A DNA stretch of 64,000 nucleotides from Polaribacter sp. Its GTDB lineage: Bacteria; Bacteroidota; Bacteroidia; Flavobacteriales; Flavobacteriaceae. Positions 37,768-46,090 of the stretch are shown piece by piece. Under the pieces are notes generated by a model. It did no database searches, was not told the DNA's origin, and saw only the letters and a program-made list of their open reading frames with translations. Numbering within the stretch: position 1 is the first letter of the stretch; each line of letters opens with the position of its first letter. Where the stretch lies: assembly GCA_018663625.1 (NCBI GenBank), contig JABJPX010000070.1, forward strand, positions 62,001 through 126,000. Reading direction: 5' to 3'. Made by a program: the position numbers and the translations under genes.

Positions 37768-37801
37768 AAAAAAACCTCAAGTTAGATTCCTTGAGGTTTT
37801 T
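37768..37801. terminator. Bidirectional terminator between DUF3078 gene and hflX
   Basis: AAAAAAACCTCAAG and CTTGAGGTTTTT form a stem with a short loop, with A and T tracts on both sides, between the two converging genes. Confidence 0.85.
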
Positions 37802-37830
37802 GAAATTTATTAGTGCTTTATTTTTGATGA

Positions 37831-39036
37831 TTATGCAGTATACTCATCATATAAAAAATTATTATATGGGAAACGCTCAACATGAATACGTTTTACTTCG
37901 TCGTATGTTTTCTCTTTAAAGTCCTCTAAATTATCTTTATTTAAGGCAGAAATAAAAATACTCGCTACATCATAATCGTTCATCCACGTTTTTTGCCAAT
38001 CTTCTAGCGTAAAATGTTCTTTAGTTTTTTCAGTAATCAAATCATCTTCATCAATCGTTTCGTGTTTGTAGGCATCAATCTTATTAAACACCATTACAGT
38101 GGGTTTGTTTGCGCAATTGATATCTGCTAAAACTGAATTTACGGAAGCAATATGATCTTCGAAGTTTGGATGTGAAATGTCTACAACATGCAATAACAAA
38201 TCTGCCTCACGAACCTCATCCAATGTCGATTTAAAAGATTCGATTAACTGTGTAGGTAGTTTTCTAATAAAACCAACCGTATCTGTCATCAAAAAGGGAA
38301 TATTCTTAATTACTACTTTTCGAACGGTTGTATCTAAGGTTGCGAAGAGTTTGTTTTCAGCAAAAACATCACTTTTGCTGATTACATTCATCAAGGTCGA
38401 TTTCCCAACATTGGTGTATCCAACCAAGGCAACACGTACCATTTTTCCACGATTTTTTCTCTGAACCGCCATTTGCTTATCTATAGTAAGCAACTTCTTT
38501 TTAAGAACAGCTATTTTATCACGAATGATACGCCTGTCTGTTTCAATTTCTGTTTCACCGGGTCCACGCATACCAATTCCTCCTTTTTGCTTGTCTAAAT
38601 GCGTCCAAAGTCTTGTAAGTCGTGGCAATAAATATTGGTGTTGTGCTAATTCTACTTGTGTTTTTGCAGAACTTGTTTGTGCTCTTTGTGCAAAAATATC
38701 TAAGATTAAATTGGTTCTATCTAAAATTTTGCAATCCAAAACTTTTTCAATATTCCGTATTTGTGCTGGAGAAAGTTCATCATCAAAAATAGCGGTACCA
38801 ATTCCTTTTGCTTCAATATAATTTTTTACTTCGTCTAATTTACCGACTCCTAAAAAAGTTTTAGGATTTGGTTTCTCCATTTTTTGAACAAACCTCTTTA
38901 CAGCAATACCTCCAGCAGTTTTTGTTAAAAACTCTAACTCATCTAAGTATTCTGTGGATTTTGATTCGTCTTGCTGCTGTGTAATTACACCTATTAAAAC
39001 GGTCTTTTCTGATATTGCTTCTCTTTGATCTATCAT
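37831..39036 (-). CDS. hflX: GTPase HflX
   Basis: Ribosome-associated GTPase that helps stalled or stressed ribosomes. 401 aa from the ATG at 39036: HflX N-terminal domain (about 1-190: GVGKLDEVKNYI, FDDELSPAQIRNIEKVLD), the RGPGETEIETDRR signature, then the G domain with GYTNVGKSTLMN (G1), DTVGFIRKLP (G3), NKID (G4). A longer version beginning with TTG at 39045 is possible but would overlap the -7 box at 39043-39050, so the ATG is preferred. Confidence 0.95.
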   Translation of the reverse strand: MIDQREAISEKTVLIGVITQQQDESKSTEYLDELEFLTKTAGGIAVKRFVQKMEKPNPKTFLGVGKLDEVKNYIEAKGIGTAIFDDELSPAQIRNIEKVLDCKILDRTNLILDIFAQRAQTSSAKTQVELAQHQYLLPRLTRLWTHLDKQKGGIGMRGPGETEIETDRRIIRDKIAVLKKKLLTIDKQMAVQRKNRGKMVRVALVGYTNVGKSTLMNVISKSDVFAENKLFATLDTTVRKVVIKNIPFLMTDTVGFIRKLPTQLIESFKSTLDEVREADLLLHVVDISHPNFEDHIASVNSVLADINCANKPTVMVFNKIDAYKHETIDEDDLITEKTKEHFTLEDWQKTWMNDYDVASIFISALNKDNLEDFKEKTYDEVKRIHVERFPYNNFLYDEYTA

Positions 39037-39042
39037 AGGGTA

Positions 39043-39071
39043 CAAAAGTAAAACAAATCTTGTTGTTTCAA
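39043..39071 (-). promoter_or_regulatory. Promoter for hflX (TTG-N18-TACTTTTG), 6 nt before the start codon
   Basis: On the minus strand TTG (39069-39071) and TACTTTTG (39043-39050) are spaced 18 nt apart. The -7 box ends 6 nt before the ATG at 39034-39036, so the transcript would be leaderless or nearly so. Confidence 0.5.
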
Positions 39072-39172
39072 TAGAAAAAATCCGAATACAAATTGAGGTT
39101 TTTGGTATTCATTCAAATTTTACACATTTACGTTACTTCTTCTTATTCATTCGTTTACGGCAATGGTAAAAT

Positions 39173-39203
39173 AAGGGCTCGCAATTGCTCTGTGCGTAAT
39201 TTT
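39173..39203 (+). repeat. Possible degenerate partial copy of the palindromic repeat at 42105
   Basis: The segment AGGGCTCGCAATTGCTCTG then TGCGTAATTTT resembles the right half of the repeat at 42105-42203 (AGCGCTCAAACAATTGCTGC then AACGCAAAATT), with gaps. It stands in the gap between hflX and the small membrane protein gene. It could be chance. Confidence 0.2.
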
Positions 39204-39218
39204 AGAGGAACTCAAATG

Positions 39219-39458
39219 TTATTTTTTCTCTTGTTGATTAAAAGCGTCTCGCAACTTTTGATCGTTTAAGATGTATTTTTTGTATTTCCCGTCTTTGTAC
39301 CTGTAATAGATGAAAACTGGCATCAATAAAAAGGAGAAATAGAAAATACACAATCCCATCACAATTTGTGCTTTTCCGTGATCAATCTGTATGAGATAAA
39401 TACCAATTGCTACCCAGATAACAAAAATTACAAACATTATTTTTAAAAGGATTTTCAT
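39219..39458 (-). CDS. Small membrane protein, two helices
   Basis: 79 aa, unknown function. Two hydrophobic segments are clear: residues 4-24 (LLKIMFVIFVIWVAIGIYLI) and about 32-52 (IVMGLCIFYFSFLLMPVFIYY), followed by a charged, basic cytoplasmic tail (YKDGKYKKYILNDQKLRDAF). A TAGTTTTG box lies only 4 nt before the ATG, supporting the start and suggesting a leaderless mRNA. No family is recognised. Confidence 0.65.
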   Translation of the reverse strand: MKILLKIMFVIFVIWVAIGIYLIQIDHGKAQIVMGLCIFYFSFLLMPVFIYYRYKDGKYKKYILNDQKLRDAFNQQEKK

Positions 39459-39462
39459 GTTG

Positions 39463-39470
39463 CAAAACTA
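39463..39470 (-). promoter_or_regulatory. Bacteroidota -7 box (TAGTTTTG) 4 nt before a start codon
   Basis: TAGTTTTG on the minus strand ends 4 nt before the ATG at 39456-39458. No clear -33 element. Confidence 0.35.
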
Positions 39471-39545
39471 CAAAAGTTCTATGAAATTGGGTGGAATTTA
39501 ATCTGATTGTTCCTGAAAAATTATGATTTATCTTTTAGAGTAATA

Positions 39546-40250
39546 TCATTTTTTAGATAGGACATCCGTCCCCAAATACCCATCATTTTTATTATAATAC
39601 CAAGCTCTTTCTTTTGGCATCTTTATGTCATGAATTGTTTCTAAGCCTGATAGCAAAATGTACTCGCCACTTTCCTTTTTTTCTTTGAAAAACTGATAAA
39701 CTTCCATTGCATAGGTTTTGGGATCGAAATAAAAGTACCAGATGTCTTTTCCTACTTCTTCAGAATAGGTCACTTTTAAAACTAAATATTCTTTCCCTTT
39801 AAAGGTTTTTGTGGTTGTTTTTTGATGAATTATTGTGCCTTTATCTTTTAGTTTCATCGGCAAACCATACAAATAGGTATAATAATTTTTATACAAATTT
39901 GCGCGTTCACAACTTAATTTGTGTTTCTTTAAAAGTGCTTCTGAAGGGGTTGTATTTCCATTAACCGCAATACTACAAACTCCTTTGCGAATCGTATATT
40001 GAGTAATTAATGTGTCTTTAATTGCTTTTACTAAAAAGTGCTCTTCGGGAAGATCCATTTCAATATAACTCTTTCTTGGACTACTTTTTGGTGTCTTCAT
40101 GGTTACCAAAAAAGCGCCTTTAAAGGTATCCCAATTTCCGTTTGGATCGTGAAACTGAATGGACTTCTCTAACAGTTGACTTCCTTTAAGTGTTTGGGAA
40201 AAAGAAACAAATGCAGAAAAGAGTAATAAAATTATAGCTATTTTTTTCAT
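39546..40250 (-). CDS. DUF6503 family exported protein
   Basis: 234 aa protein with signal peptide (about 1-19, ending AFVSFSQ). The mature part looks like an outer membrane lipoprotein-carrier-like beta sheet: QLLEKSIQFHDPNGNWDTFKG, YIEMDLPEEHFLVKAIKD, YYTYLYGLPMKLKDKGT, YLVLKVTYSEEVGKDIWYFYFDPKTYAMEVYQF, ERAWYYNKNDGYLGTDVL. This fits the Bacteroidota DUF6503 family, known in sequence only. Function is not assigned. The start is the first ATG after the upstream terminator region. Confidence 0.75.
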   Translation of the reverse strand: MKKIAIILLLFSAFVSFSQTLKGSQLLEKSIQFHDPNGNWDTFKGAFLVTMKTPKSSPRKSYIEMDLPEEHFLVKAIKDTLITQYTIRKGVCSIAVNGNTTPSEALLKKHKLSCERANLYKNYYTYLYGLPMKLKDKGTIIHQKTTTKTFKGKEYLVLKVTYSEEVGKDIWYFYFDPKTYAMEVYQFFKEKKESGEYILLSGLETIHDIKMPKERAWYYNKNDGYLGTDVLSKK

Positions 40251-40263
40251 ATTTTAAAAGTAC

Positions 40264-40286
40264 AAAAAATCCCGCAAAAGCGGGAT
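40264..40286 (-). terminator. Rho-independent terminator after aspS
   Basis: ATCCCGC and GCGGGAT form a perfect 7-bp stem with an AAAA loop; the A run at 40264-40268 gives the U tract on the minus strand. It lies 24 nt after the aspS stop. Confidence 0.8.
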
Positions 40287-40310
40287 GTAATGTTTTTATG
40301 TTTGAATCAC

Positions 40311-42050
40311 TTATTTGAGACCTAATTCTTTGAGTTGGTCATTATCTAAAAATGCAGGAGCATCAATCATCACATCTCGTCCAGAATTGTTTTTCGGAAA
40401 TGCGATAAAGTCTCTAATGGTTTCTTGGCCGCCCAAAATTGCAACCAATCGATCCAATCCGAAAGCCAAACCTCCATGAGGTGGTGCTCCATATTCAAAG
40501 GCATCCATTAAGAATCCAAATTGTGCTTTGGCATCTTCTTCAGAAAAACCTAAATGACGCAACATCGTTGCTTGTATTTGCTTATCGTGAATACGAATGG
40601 ATCCTCCTCCAATTTCATTCCCATTTAAAACCAAATCGTAAGCATTTGCTTTTACGGCTCCTGGATCGGTATCTAACAATTCCAATTGCCCGGGTTTTGG
40701 TGATGTAAATGGATGGTGCATTGCATGGTAGTGCCCCGTTTCTTCATCGAGCTCCAACAATGGAAAATCAATCACCCATAAAGGAGCAAATACCTTTGGA
40801 TCTCTCAATCCTAAACGCTCCGCCAACTCCATTCTTAAAGCAGACAATTGTGCTCTTACTTTATTGGTTTCACCAGATAACACACAGATTAAATCTCCTG
40901 GTTTTGCATTGGTTGCGGCTGCCCATTTGGCAAGGTCTTCTTGATCGTAAAATTTATCAACTGAAGATTTAAACGTCCCATCCTCATTTACACGACAATA
41001 CACCATGCCTAAAGCACCCACTTGAGGTCTTCGTACCCAGTCAATTAATTTATCTATTTCTTTTCTTGTGTAGGCATTTCCACCTGGCACTACAATTCCA
41101 ACCACCAATTCAGCGTTGTTAAAAACACCAAATTCTTTGTGTTGTGCAACTGCATTTAACTCTCCAAACTCCATTCCAAAACGAATGTCTGGCTTGTCGT
41201 TTCCGTACATTTTCATGGCATCGTCATACAGCATTCGTGGGAATTCTGCGACTTCAACTCCGTTGATTTCTTTTAGTAAATGACGGGTCAATCCTTCAAA
41301 AATATTTAAAATATCTTCTTGTTCAACAAAGGCCATTTCACAATCAATCTGTGTAAATTCTGGCTGTCTGTCTGCACGTAAATCTTCATCTCTAAAGCAT
41401 TTTACAATCTGAAAATACTTATCCATTCCACCCACCATCAATAATTGTTTGAATGTTTGTGGCGATTGTGGCAAGGCATAAAACTGCCCTTCATTCATTC
41501 GTGAAGGCACTACAAAATCTCTTGCCCCTTCTGGGGTAGATTTTATTAAATATGGTGTTTCAACCTCAATAAATTCTTGATCAGAAAGATACTTTCTAAC
41601 CTCCATAGAAACCTTATGACGAAAGATCAAACTGTCTTTCACAGGGTTTCTTCTAATGTCTAAATATCTGTATTTCATTCTGATGTCTTCTCCTCCATCA
41701 GTAGTGTCTTCAATCGTAAAAGGGGGCGTTAATGCTTTGTTTAAAATTTCTAATTTAGAAACCAATACTTCAACATTCCCTGTTGTCATTTTTGCGTTTT
41801 TAGACTCACGCTCAATCACAGTACCGGTAACTTGTATTACAAATTCTCTTCCTAAAGATTTTGCTTTATCCATCATAGCAGTAGGTGTACGCGCTTCATC
41901 AAAAATCAATTGCGTAATTCCGTAACGGTCACGTAAATCTACCCAAACCATAAACCCTTTATCACGCGATTTCTGAACCCAACCTGCTAAGGTTACCTCT
42001 GTATTGATGTGCGATGCTCTTAACTCGCCACAAGAATGACTTCTATACAT
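40311..42050 (-). CDS. aspS: Aspartyl-tRNA synthetase
   Basis: Charges tRNA-Asp. 579 aa from the ATG at 42050, which matches the family N-terminus [15 protein letters not shown]; an upstream TTG at 42074 is less likely. Domains: OB-fold anticodon binding (about 1-105), class II catalytic core with motif 2 [18 protein letters not shown] and motif 3 [15 protein letters not shown], and the bacterial GAD insertion (about 280-420). The catalytic signature is intact. Whether it is discriminating or accepts tRNA-Asn was not tested. It is transcribed away from the cupin gene. Confidence 0.97.
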   Translation of the reverse strand: MYRSHSCGELRASHINTEVTLAGWVQKSRDKGFMVWVDLRDRYGITQLIFDEARTPTAMMDKAKSLGREFVIQVTGTVIERESKNAKMTTGNVEVLVSKLEILNKALTPPFTIEDTTDGGEDIRMKYRYLDIRRNPVKDSLIFRHKVSMEVRKYLSDQEFIEVETPYLIKSTPEGARDFVVPSRMNEGQFYALPQSPQTFKQLLMVGGMDKYFQIVKCFRDEDLRADRQPEFTQIDCEMAFVEQEDILNIFEGLTRHLLKEINGVEVAEFPRMLYDDAMKMYGNDKPDIRFGMEFGELNAVAQHKEFGVFNNAELVVGIVVPGGNAYTRKEIDKLIDWVRRPQVGALGMVYCRVNEDGTFKSSVDKFYDQEDLAKWAAATNAKPGDLICVLSGETNKVRAQLSALRMELAERLGLRDPKVFAPLWVIDFPLLELDEETGHYHAMHHPFTSPKPGQLELLDTDPGAVKANAYDLVLNGNEIGGGSIRIHDKQIQATMLRHLGFSEEDAKAQFGFLMDAFEYGAPPHGGLAFGLDRLVAILGGQETIRDFIAFPKNNSGRDVMIDAPAFLDNDQLKELGLK

Positions 42051-42071
42051 TTCTTTTGAAATTTTAAGTTG

Positions 42072-42079
42072 CAAAATTA
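42072..42079 (-). promoter_or_regulatory. Bacteroidota -7 box (TAATTTTG) for aspS
   Basis: TAATTTTG on the minus strand, 21 nt before the aspS ATG at 42050. It argues for the shorter start, since the TTG at 42074 lies inside this box. No clear -33 element. Confidence 0.45.
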
Positions 42080-42104
42080 GACATTTTCAATTGAATAATA
42101 ATGC

Positions 42105-42203
42105 TTTGGGCGTTCATTTCTAAAGAGAAATGCCCCGCTTTTCGCACTCGCATCCCGCAAAAAGCGGAAGCGCTCAAACAATTGCTGCAATCGGTAACGC
42201 AAA
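42105..42203 (+). repeat. Palindromic repeat-like element with terminal GCGTT/AACGC inverted ends
   Basis: A compact element of about 100 nt, more GC-rich than its surroundings, between two divergent promoters. Ends pair as TTTGGGCGTT against AACGCAAAA. Inside are two further stems: CATTTCT/AGAAATG (loop AAAG) and CCGCTTTT/AAAAGCGG (enclosing CGCACTCGCATCCCGC). This layout resembles intergenic palindromic repeats of flavobacteria that start with GGGCGTT and end with AACGC. A REP-like, MITE-like or structured RNA role is possible. Only one full copy is in the window, so repetition itself is unproven here. Confidence 0.5.
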
Positions 42204-42220
42204 ATTCGTCCAATTCTTCG

Positions 42221-42228
42221 TAAATTTG
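42221..42228 (+). promoter_or_regulatory. Bacteroidota -7 box (TAAATTTG) 5 nt before the cupin start
   Basis: TAAATTTG ends 5 nt before the ATG at 42234, again implying a leaderless transcript for the cupin-rsmI unit. No clear -33 element; the repeat at 42105-42203 occupies the upstream space. Confidence 0.4.
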
Positions 42229-42233
42229 TCCTT

Positions 42234-42593
42234 ATGAGTGTTGTGAATATTCAAGAAAAATTCAATTTGTTTTCAGACCATTGGTCTCCAAAAAAAGTAG
42301 GCGAACTTAATGGGCAACAAATTCTATTGGCAAAATTAAAAGGGGAATTTGTGTATCATACCCACGAACATGAAGATGAGTTTTTTATGGTCATCAAAGG
42401 GTGTTTGGTTATTGAAATGCAGGCAAAAACAGTGACGTTGAACGAGGGTGAATTTTATATTGTTCCCAAAGGAGTTGCACACAAACCCATAGCCAAAGAA
42501 GAAGTGCACATCCTGTTGTTTGAACCCCTTTCTATAAAACACACTGGAGAAGTCATTGCAAATATTACAGTAGAAACCTACGAAGCGATTTAA
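42234..42593 (+). CDS. Cupin domain protein
   Basis: Small beta-barrel protein of 119 aa with a likely metal site: motif 1 HTHEHEDEFFMVIKGCLVIEM (His, His, Glu) and motif 2 LNEGEFYIVPKGVAHKPIA (His). The rest is short and there is no second domain. Substrate unknown; such small cupins may be sugar isomerase-like or regulatory. It precedes rsmI by 5 nt and probably shares its transcript. Confidence 0.88.
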   Translation: MSVVNIQEKFNLFSDHWSPKKVGELNGQQILLAKLKGEFVYHTHEHEDEFFMVIKGCLVIEMQAKTVTLNEGEFYIVPKGVAHKPIAKEEVHILLFEPLSIKHTGEVIANITVETYEAI

Positions 42594-42598
42594 AAACG

Positions 42599-43270
42599 AT
42601 GAGCAAATTATATTTAGTACCCACACCAATAGGAAATTTAGAAGACATGACTTTTAGGGCCATTCGCGTGCTAAAAGAAGTCGCTTTTATTTTAGCAGAA
42701 GACACTCGTACCAGTGGAAAACTCTTAAAGCATTTTGAGATTGCTACGCAAATGCACAGTCATCACATGCACAATGAGCACAAGTCTATTGAAGGAATTT
42801 TAAAACGCATACAAGCAGGTGAAACCTGTGCACTTATTTCAGATGCGGGGACACCTGCAATTTCTGATCCCGGTTTTTTACTGACAAGGGCCTGTGTAGA
42901 AAATAATATCGAAGTAGATTGTTTGCCAGGAGCAACTGCATTTGTCCCTGCGTTGGTCAATTCTGGGTTGCCCAATGATAAATTTGTTTTTGAAGGTTTT
43001 TTGCCTGTTAAAAAAGGAAGACAAACCCGTTTACTTTTATTGGCAGAAGAAACAAGAACCATCATTTTTTATGAATCACCACATAAATTGGTTAAAACAC
43101 TCGGGCACTTTGCCGAATATTTTGGCAAAGATAGACAGGTTTCTGTTTCCAGAGAACTCTCCAAAATGTTTGAAGAAACCATTCGAGGAACTGCCACTGA
43201 AGTGCTAGCACACTATACCGCAAAACCACCAAAAGGAGAAATTGTTGTAATTGTTGAGGGTAAAAAGTAA
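42599..43270 (+). CDS. rsmI: 16S rRNA (cytidine(1402)-2'-O)-methyltransferase
   Basis: SAM-dependent tetrapyrrole-methylase-fold enzyme that modifies C1402 of 16S rRNA. 223 aa with the family landmarks LYLVPTPIGNLEDMTFRAI, AEDTRTSGKLLKHF, ALISDAGTPAISDPG, CLPGATAFVPALVNSGLP, FYESPHKL and SVSRELSKMFEE. Length is slightly below that of E. coli RsmI because the extreme C-terminal part is shorter. It follows the cupin gene by 5 nt and converges on the MscS gene with a 23-nt gap. Confidence 0.96.
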   Translation: MSKLYLVPTPIGNLEDMTFRAIRVLKEVAFILAEDTRTSGKLLKHFEIATQMHSHHMHNEHKSIEGILKRIQAGETCALISDAGTPAISDPGFLLTRACVENNIEVDCLPGATAFVPALVNSGLPNDKFVFEGFLPVKKGRQTRLLLLAEETRTIIFYESPHKLVKTLGHFAEYFGKDRQVSVSRELSKMFEETIRGTATEVLAHYTAKPPKGEIVVIVEGKK

Positions 43271-43293
43271 AATATTTTATAAAATAAAACCGT

Positions 43294-44922
43294 TTACACC
43301 TCTTCTTTTGGGACTTGATTTTTAAAATCTGAAACCGTTTTTGCAATCACAGCATCCGTTCTTTCTAAACTAATATCATATTTTGGATTCAGTCCTTTTT
43401 TCTCAGGGAAATTTTCGATCATCACTGTTGAAGATGGAAATGCAAAATCTACGCCTAAATCTTTTGCCAATTTTACAATTGCAATGTGCATTCTATGCTT
43501 AGAAGATTGCTCGATACCCCAAGCCAAACTTTTAAAGTAAACATTGACGGTAATTAATAGTGCCGAATCTCCAAAGCCGGTAAACTCAACGTTATAAGAA
43601 TCTGAACGGGTTTCTGGATGTGCAATAATAATTTCTCGTACTCCCTTTACAAAAGCTTCTATTAACTCTGGAGGCGTATCATAACGCAATCCTAAATTGG
43701 TATGGTATCTTCGAAACAAGCGCAATCCTTTGTTGTTGATTACAATTTCCGACAATTTACTATTCGGAATTTGATACACCGAGGTATCTGCAGCTCGCAC
43801 ACTGGTAGAACGAAAGCCAACTTTTTCTACGGTTCCAACAACTTCACCTGCTTCAATCCAATCTTCAATATGGAAGGGCTTGTCCAAGAAAATCATGATG
43901 GTTCCAATCAAGTTTCTCACCGTATCCTGAGAAGCCAATGCAAACGCCAAACCACCGATCGTAGCTCCCGCTAACATGGTGGTGGTATCTACTCCTAACA
44001 AAGCAAGCAATCTAAATCCTCCGACAACGATGACCAAACCAGTAAAAAAGTTGTCTAAAATGGGTACCAATTGATCGTCCAACCTGCCGTGAGTCCCTTC
44101 TGTAAACACTTTATAAATTTGCATGAAAACTTGAACCATCTTTAAAAACACATAGATCCAGAAGACAACAATGGCAATATTGATTGCTTTAAAAACAAAC
44201 GTATTAATTTCCAATCCAAATTGAAGCGATGCAAATACTTTGTCGAAAAAAGCAAACACAACCAACAAACTGAGGGGGTGTGCTAATTTCTTTAATACTT
44301 TATTAATTTCTAAATTGGTGTTTTTTGTAATTTGATGTTGGAGTTTCTTCAACACGAAAAAGGCTGCTTTCTTGGCAATTAGAAAAATAATCCATGCCAA
44401 TAGAAACATTAATAAGATACCAATCCATTGCCAAATCTCGATAGTCAATAGTTTTTTATGTCCATAATCTGGCATACTACTTTGTAGTTTGTCTACATAC
44501 CATGGGAAAATCTCTTTGTAAATCTGATCAATTTTAGAAACGGTCTCTGCCGAATAATACCAATTATTATTTATCTTTTCTACAGAAATTTCTGGCATTC
44601 TTTGGGGAAACAATACATATTTGTAAGAGGCCGAATACCCAATAGTATCGTTATAATTTGGATCTGATGAGATTTTATTAAAATCAACAAACAACCCTTT
44701 ACCATCTAAAATCTTTTTTAATTTAATCGCTTTTAGTATCGCTACCTTATCCGTGTATCCAGAAATAGTTTTTGCTGCTTTTTCAGGTTGATAAGAGTCT
44801 TCTTGTAAGAAAAATAAGTGCGTGTAAATCGTTGCATATGGATTGCTAATATCTACTCGTGTACTGTCTTGAGCACTCGAAATAAAAGGAATCAAAAAGA
44901 ATAACCAAAGAAATTTTTTCAT
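43294..44922 (-). CDS. MscS-type mechanosensitive ion channel with extracytoplasmic N-terminal domain
   Basis: Channel that relieves hypo-osmotic shock. 542 aa: signal peptide (1-17, ending SSAQ), a periplasmic part (about 18-165), then membrane helices at about 170-190, 210-230, 245-270, 280-305 and the pore helix region with GATIGGLAFALASQDTVRN, followed by the beta domain (LDKPFHIEDWIEAGEVVGTVEKVGFRSTSVR) and C-terminal alpha/beta part. The large periplasmic extension is common in Bacteroidota MscS homologues. A promoter lies 34 nt upstream. Confidence 0.92.
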   Translation of the reverse strand: MKKFLWLFFLIPFISSAQDSTRVDISNPYATIYTHLFFLQEDSYQPEKAAKTISGYTDKVAILKAIKLKKILDGKGLFVDFNKISSDPNYNDTIGYSASYKYVLFPQRMPEISVEKINNNWYYSAETVSKIDQIYKEIFPWYVDKLQSSMPDYGHKKLLTIEIWQWIGILLMFLLAWIIFLIAKKAAFFVLKKLQHQITKNTNLEINKVLKKLAHPLSLLVVFAFFDKVFASLQFGLEINTFVFKAINIAIVVFWIYVFLKMVQVFMQIYKVFTEGTHGRLDDQLVPILDNFFTGLVIVVGGFRLLALLGVDTTTMLAGATIGGLAFALASQDTVRNLIGTIMIFLDKPFHIEDWIEAGEVVGTVEKVGFRSTSVRAADTSVYQIPNSKLSEIVINNKGLRLFRRYHTNLGLRYDTPPELIEAFVKGVREIIIAHPETRSDSYNVEFTGFGDSALLITVNVYFKSLAWGIEQSSKHRMHIAIVKLAKDLGVDFAFPSSTVMIENFPEKKGLNPKYDISLERTDAVIAKTVSDFKNQVPKEEV

Positions 44923-44956
44923 TTTAAATGTATTAAACCGTTGTGTAACAGAAATG

Positions 44957-44990
44957 CAAATTTAAACCTTTTCAAAAATGTAGGGTCAAA
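44957..44990 (-). promoter_or_regulatory. Promoter for the MscS gene (TTTG-N22-TAAATTTG)
   Basis: On the minus strand TTTG (44987-44990) and TAAATTTG (44957-44964) are spaced 22 nt apart, 34 nt before the ATG. The gene at 45018 starts divergently. Confidence 0.5.
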
Positions 44991-45017
44991 GAGATGTAAA
45001 TAAAAAACAAAAATAAT

Positions 45018-45473
45018 ATGAAAAATTTAATCTGTATTTTAATCTTGGTATTTACCACCACATTTTCAACACAGGCTCAAAAGAAAAGAGGGCATAAAGG
45101 TTCGGAAATGACTACCGCACAACAAGCAACATTAAAAGTCAAACAAATGACGTTGGCGTTGGATTTAAATGCGAAGCAACAAAAAGAAATTACACCTTTA
45201 ATTATAAGAAAAATTGAGGTTGTAAAGGAAATGAAAGCTGCAAAAGAAGAACACAGAAAATCAGAAAAGAGACCGAATGGAGATGCCATTTTTGCAATGA
45301 AAAACAACTACTTGGATGCTCAAATTATGATGAAAAATAAGATGAAGCAAATTTTAACTGCGGCACAATTTCAGAAATTCGAAAAAATGGCTAAAACAAA
45401 AAAACGAATGGCTGCAAAGAAAATGAAACACCAAAAAGGGAAAAGAGGAAAAAAAAGAGGAAGTAGAAAATAA
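45018..45473 (+). CDS. Small basic exported protein with Spy/CpxP-like LTxxQ motif
   Basis: 151 aa. Signal peptide (1-20, ending FSTQAQ) and a helical, very basic mature part. MTLALDLNAKQQKEITPLIIRK and the motif LTAAQFQKFEKM recall the LTxxQ repeats of Spy/CpxP periplasmic chaperones, though family membership is only suggested. The C-terminal 35 residues are almost all Lys, Arg, Met, Gly (KKRMAAKKMKHQKGKRGKKR). Probable periplasmic stress or metal/oxyanion-related protein. A clear terminator follows. Confidence 0.65.
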   Translation: MKNLICILILVFTTTFSTQAQKKRGHKGSEMTTAQQATLKVKQMTLALDLNAKQQKEITPLIIRKIEVVKEMKAAKEEHRKSEKRPNGDAIFAMKNNYLDAQIMMKNKMKQILTAAQFQKFEKMAKTKKRMAAKKMKHQKGKRGKKRGSRK

Positions 45474-45502
45474 CGATCCTGCTGGTTCTTTATTTTTAAT
45501 TA

Positions 45503-45538
45503 AAAACTCGGTTTCTTAAATGAAGCCGAGTTTTTTTT
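45503..45538 (+). terminator. Rho-independent terminator after the CpxP-like gene
   Basis: AAAACTCGGTTTC and GAAGCCGAGTTTT form a stem (one G-T wobble) around a 6-nt loop and end in a T run. Confidence 0.85.
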
Positions 45539-45569
45539 GTCCTCAAAAAATGTGCAAAAAAATTACTTT

Positions 45570-46085
45570 TTATTCTTTCACCCAACTCGAATATTCAACA
45601 TAATTATTGGCAATTCTATTAATTTCTCCAGAAATAAGTTCTTGCGAAATATCTTTTACTTTCTTTGCAGGAATCCCTGCATAGATAGTACCGCTTTCTA
45701 CCGTTGTGTTTTTGGTAACCACTGCACCAGCAGCAATAATTGAGTTCGATTCAATACTGCAATCGTCCATAATAATACTTCCCATTCCTATCAAAACATT
45801 GTCGTGAATTGTACAACCATGCACAATCGCATTGTGGCCAACAGAAACATTATTTCCTATTGTGGTGGGTGATTTTTGATAGGTTGCATGAATAACAGCA
45901 CCGTCTTGAATATTCACTTTATTCCCTATTTTTATGTAATGGACGTCTCCACGAATGACTGCATTATACCATACTGAACATTCTTTTCCAAACGAAACTT
46001 CACCAACAATTGTGGCATTTTCTGCAACAAAGCAATCGGATGGTATTTGTGGGTGTTTTCCATTTACGGGTTTGATGACTGCCAT
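45570..46085 (-). CDS. Gamma-class carbonic anhydrase family protein
   Basis: 171 aa left-handed beta-helix protein with hexapeptide repeats (ATIVGEVSFGKECSVWYNAVIRGDVHYIKIGNKVNIQDG). Zinc-ligand histidines are placed as in gamma-CA: GDVHYI, VGHNAIVHGC. This is the PaaY/YrdA-like subgroup, so carbonic anhydrase activity is possible but not assured. It follows the glucosaminidase gene by 5 nt in the same direction, forming a three-gene unit with the PLP enzyme. Confidence 0.9.
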   Translation of the reverse strand: MAVIKPVNGKHPQIPSDCFVAENATIVGEVSFGKECSVWYNAVIRGDVHYIKIGNKVNIQDGAVIHATYQKSPTTIGNNVSVGHNAIVHGCTIHDNVLIGMGSIIMDDCSIESNSIIAAGAVVTKNTTVESGTIYAGIPAKKVKDISQELISGEINRIANNYVEYSSWVKE

Positions 46086-46090
46086 ATTTC

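Noticed and set aside
42336..42629. Minus-strand frame across cupin and rsmI starts
   Set aside because: Cys/Phe-rich shadow frame overlapping two well-supported genes.
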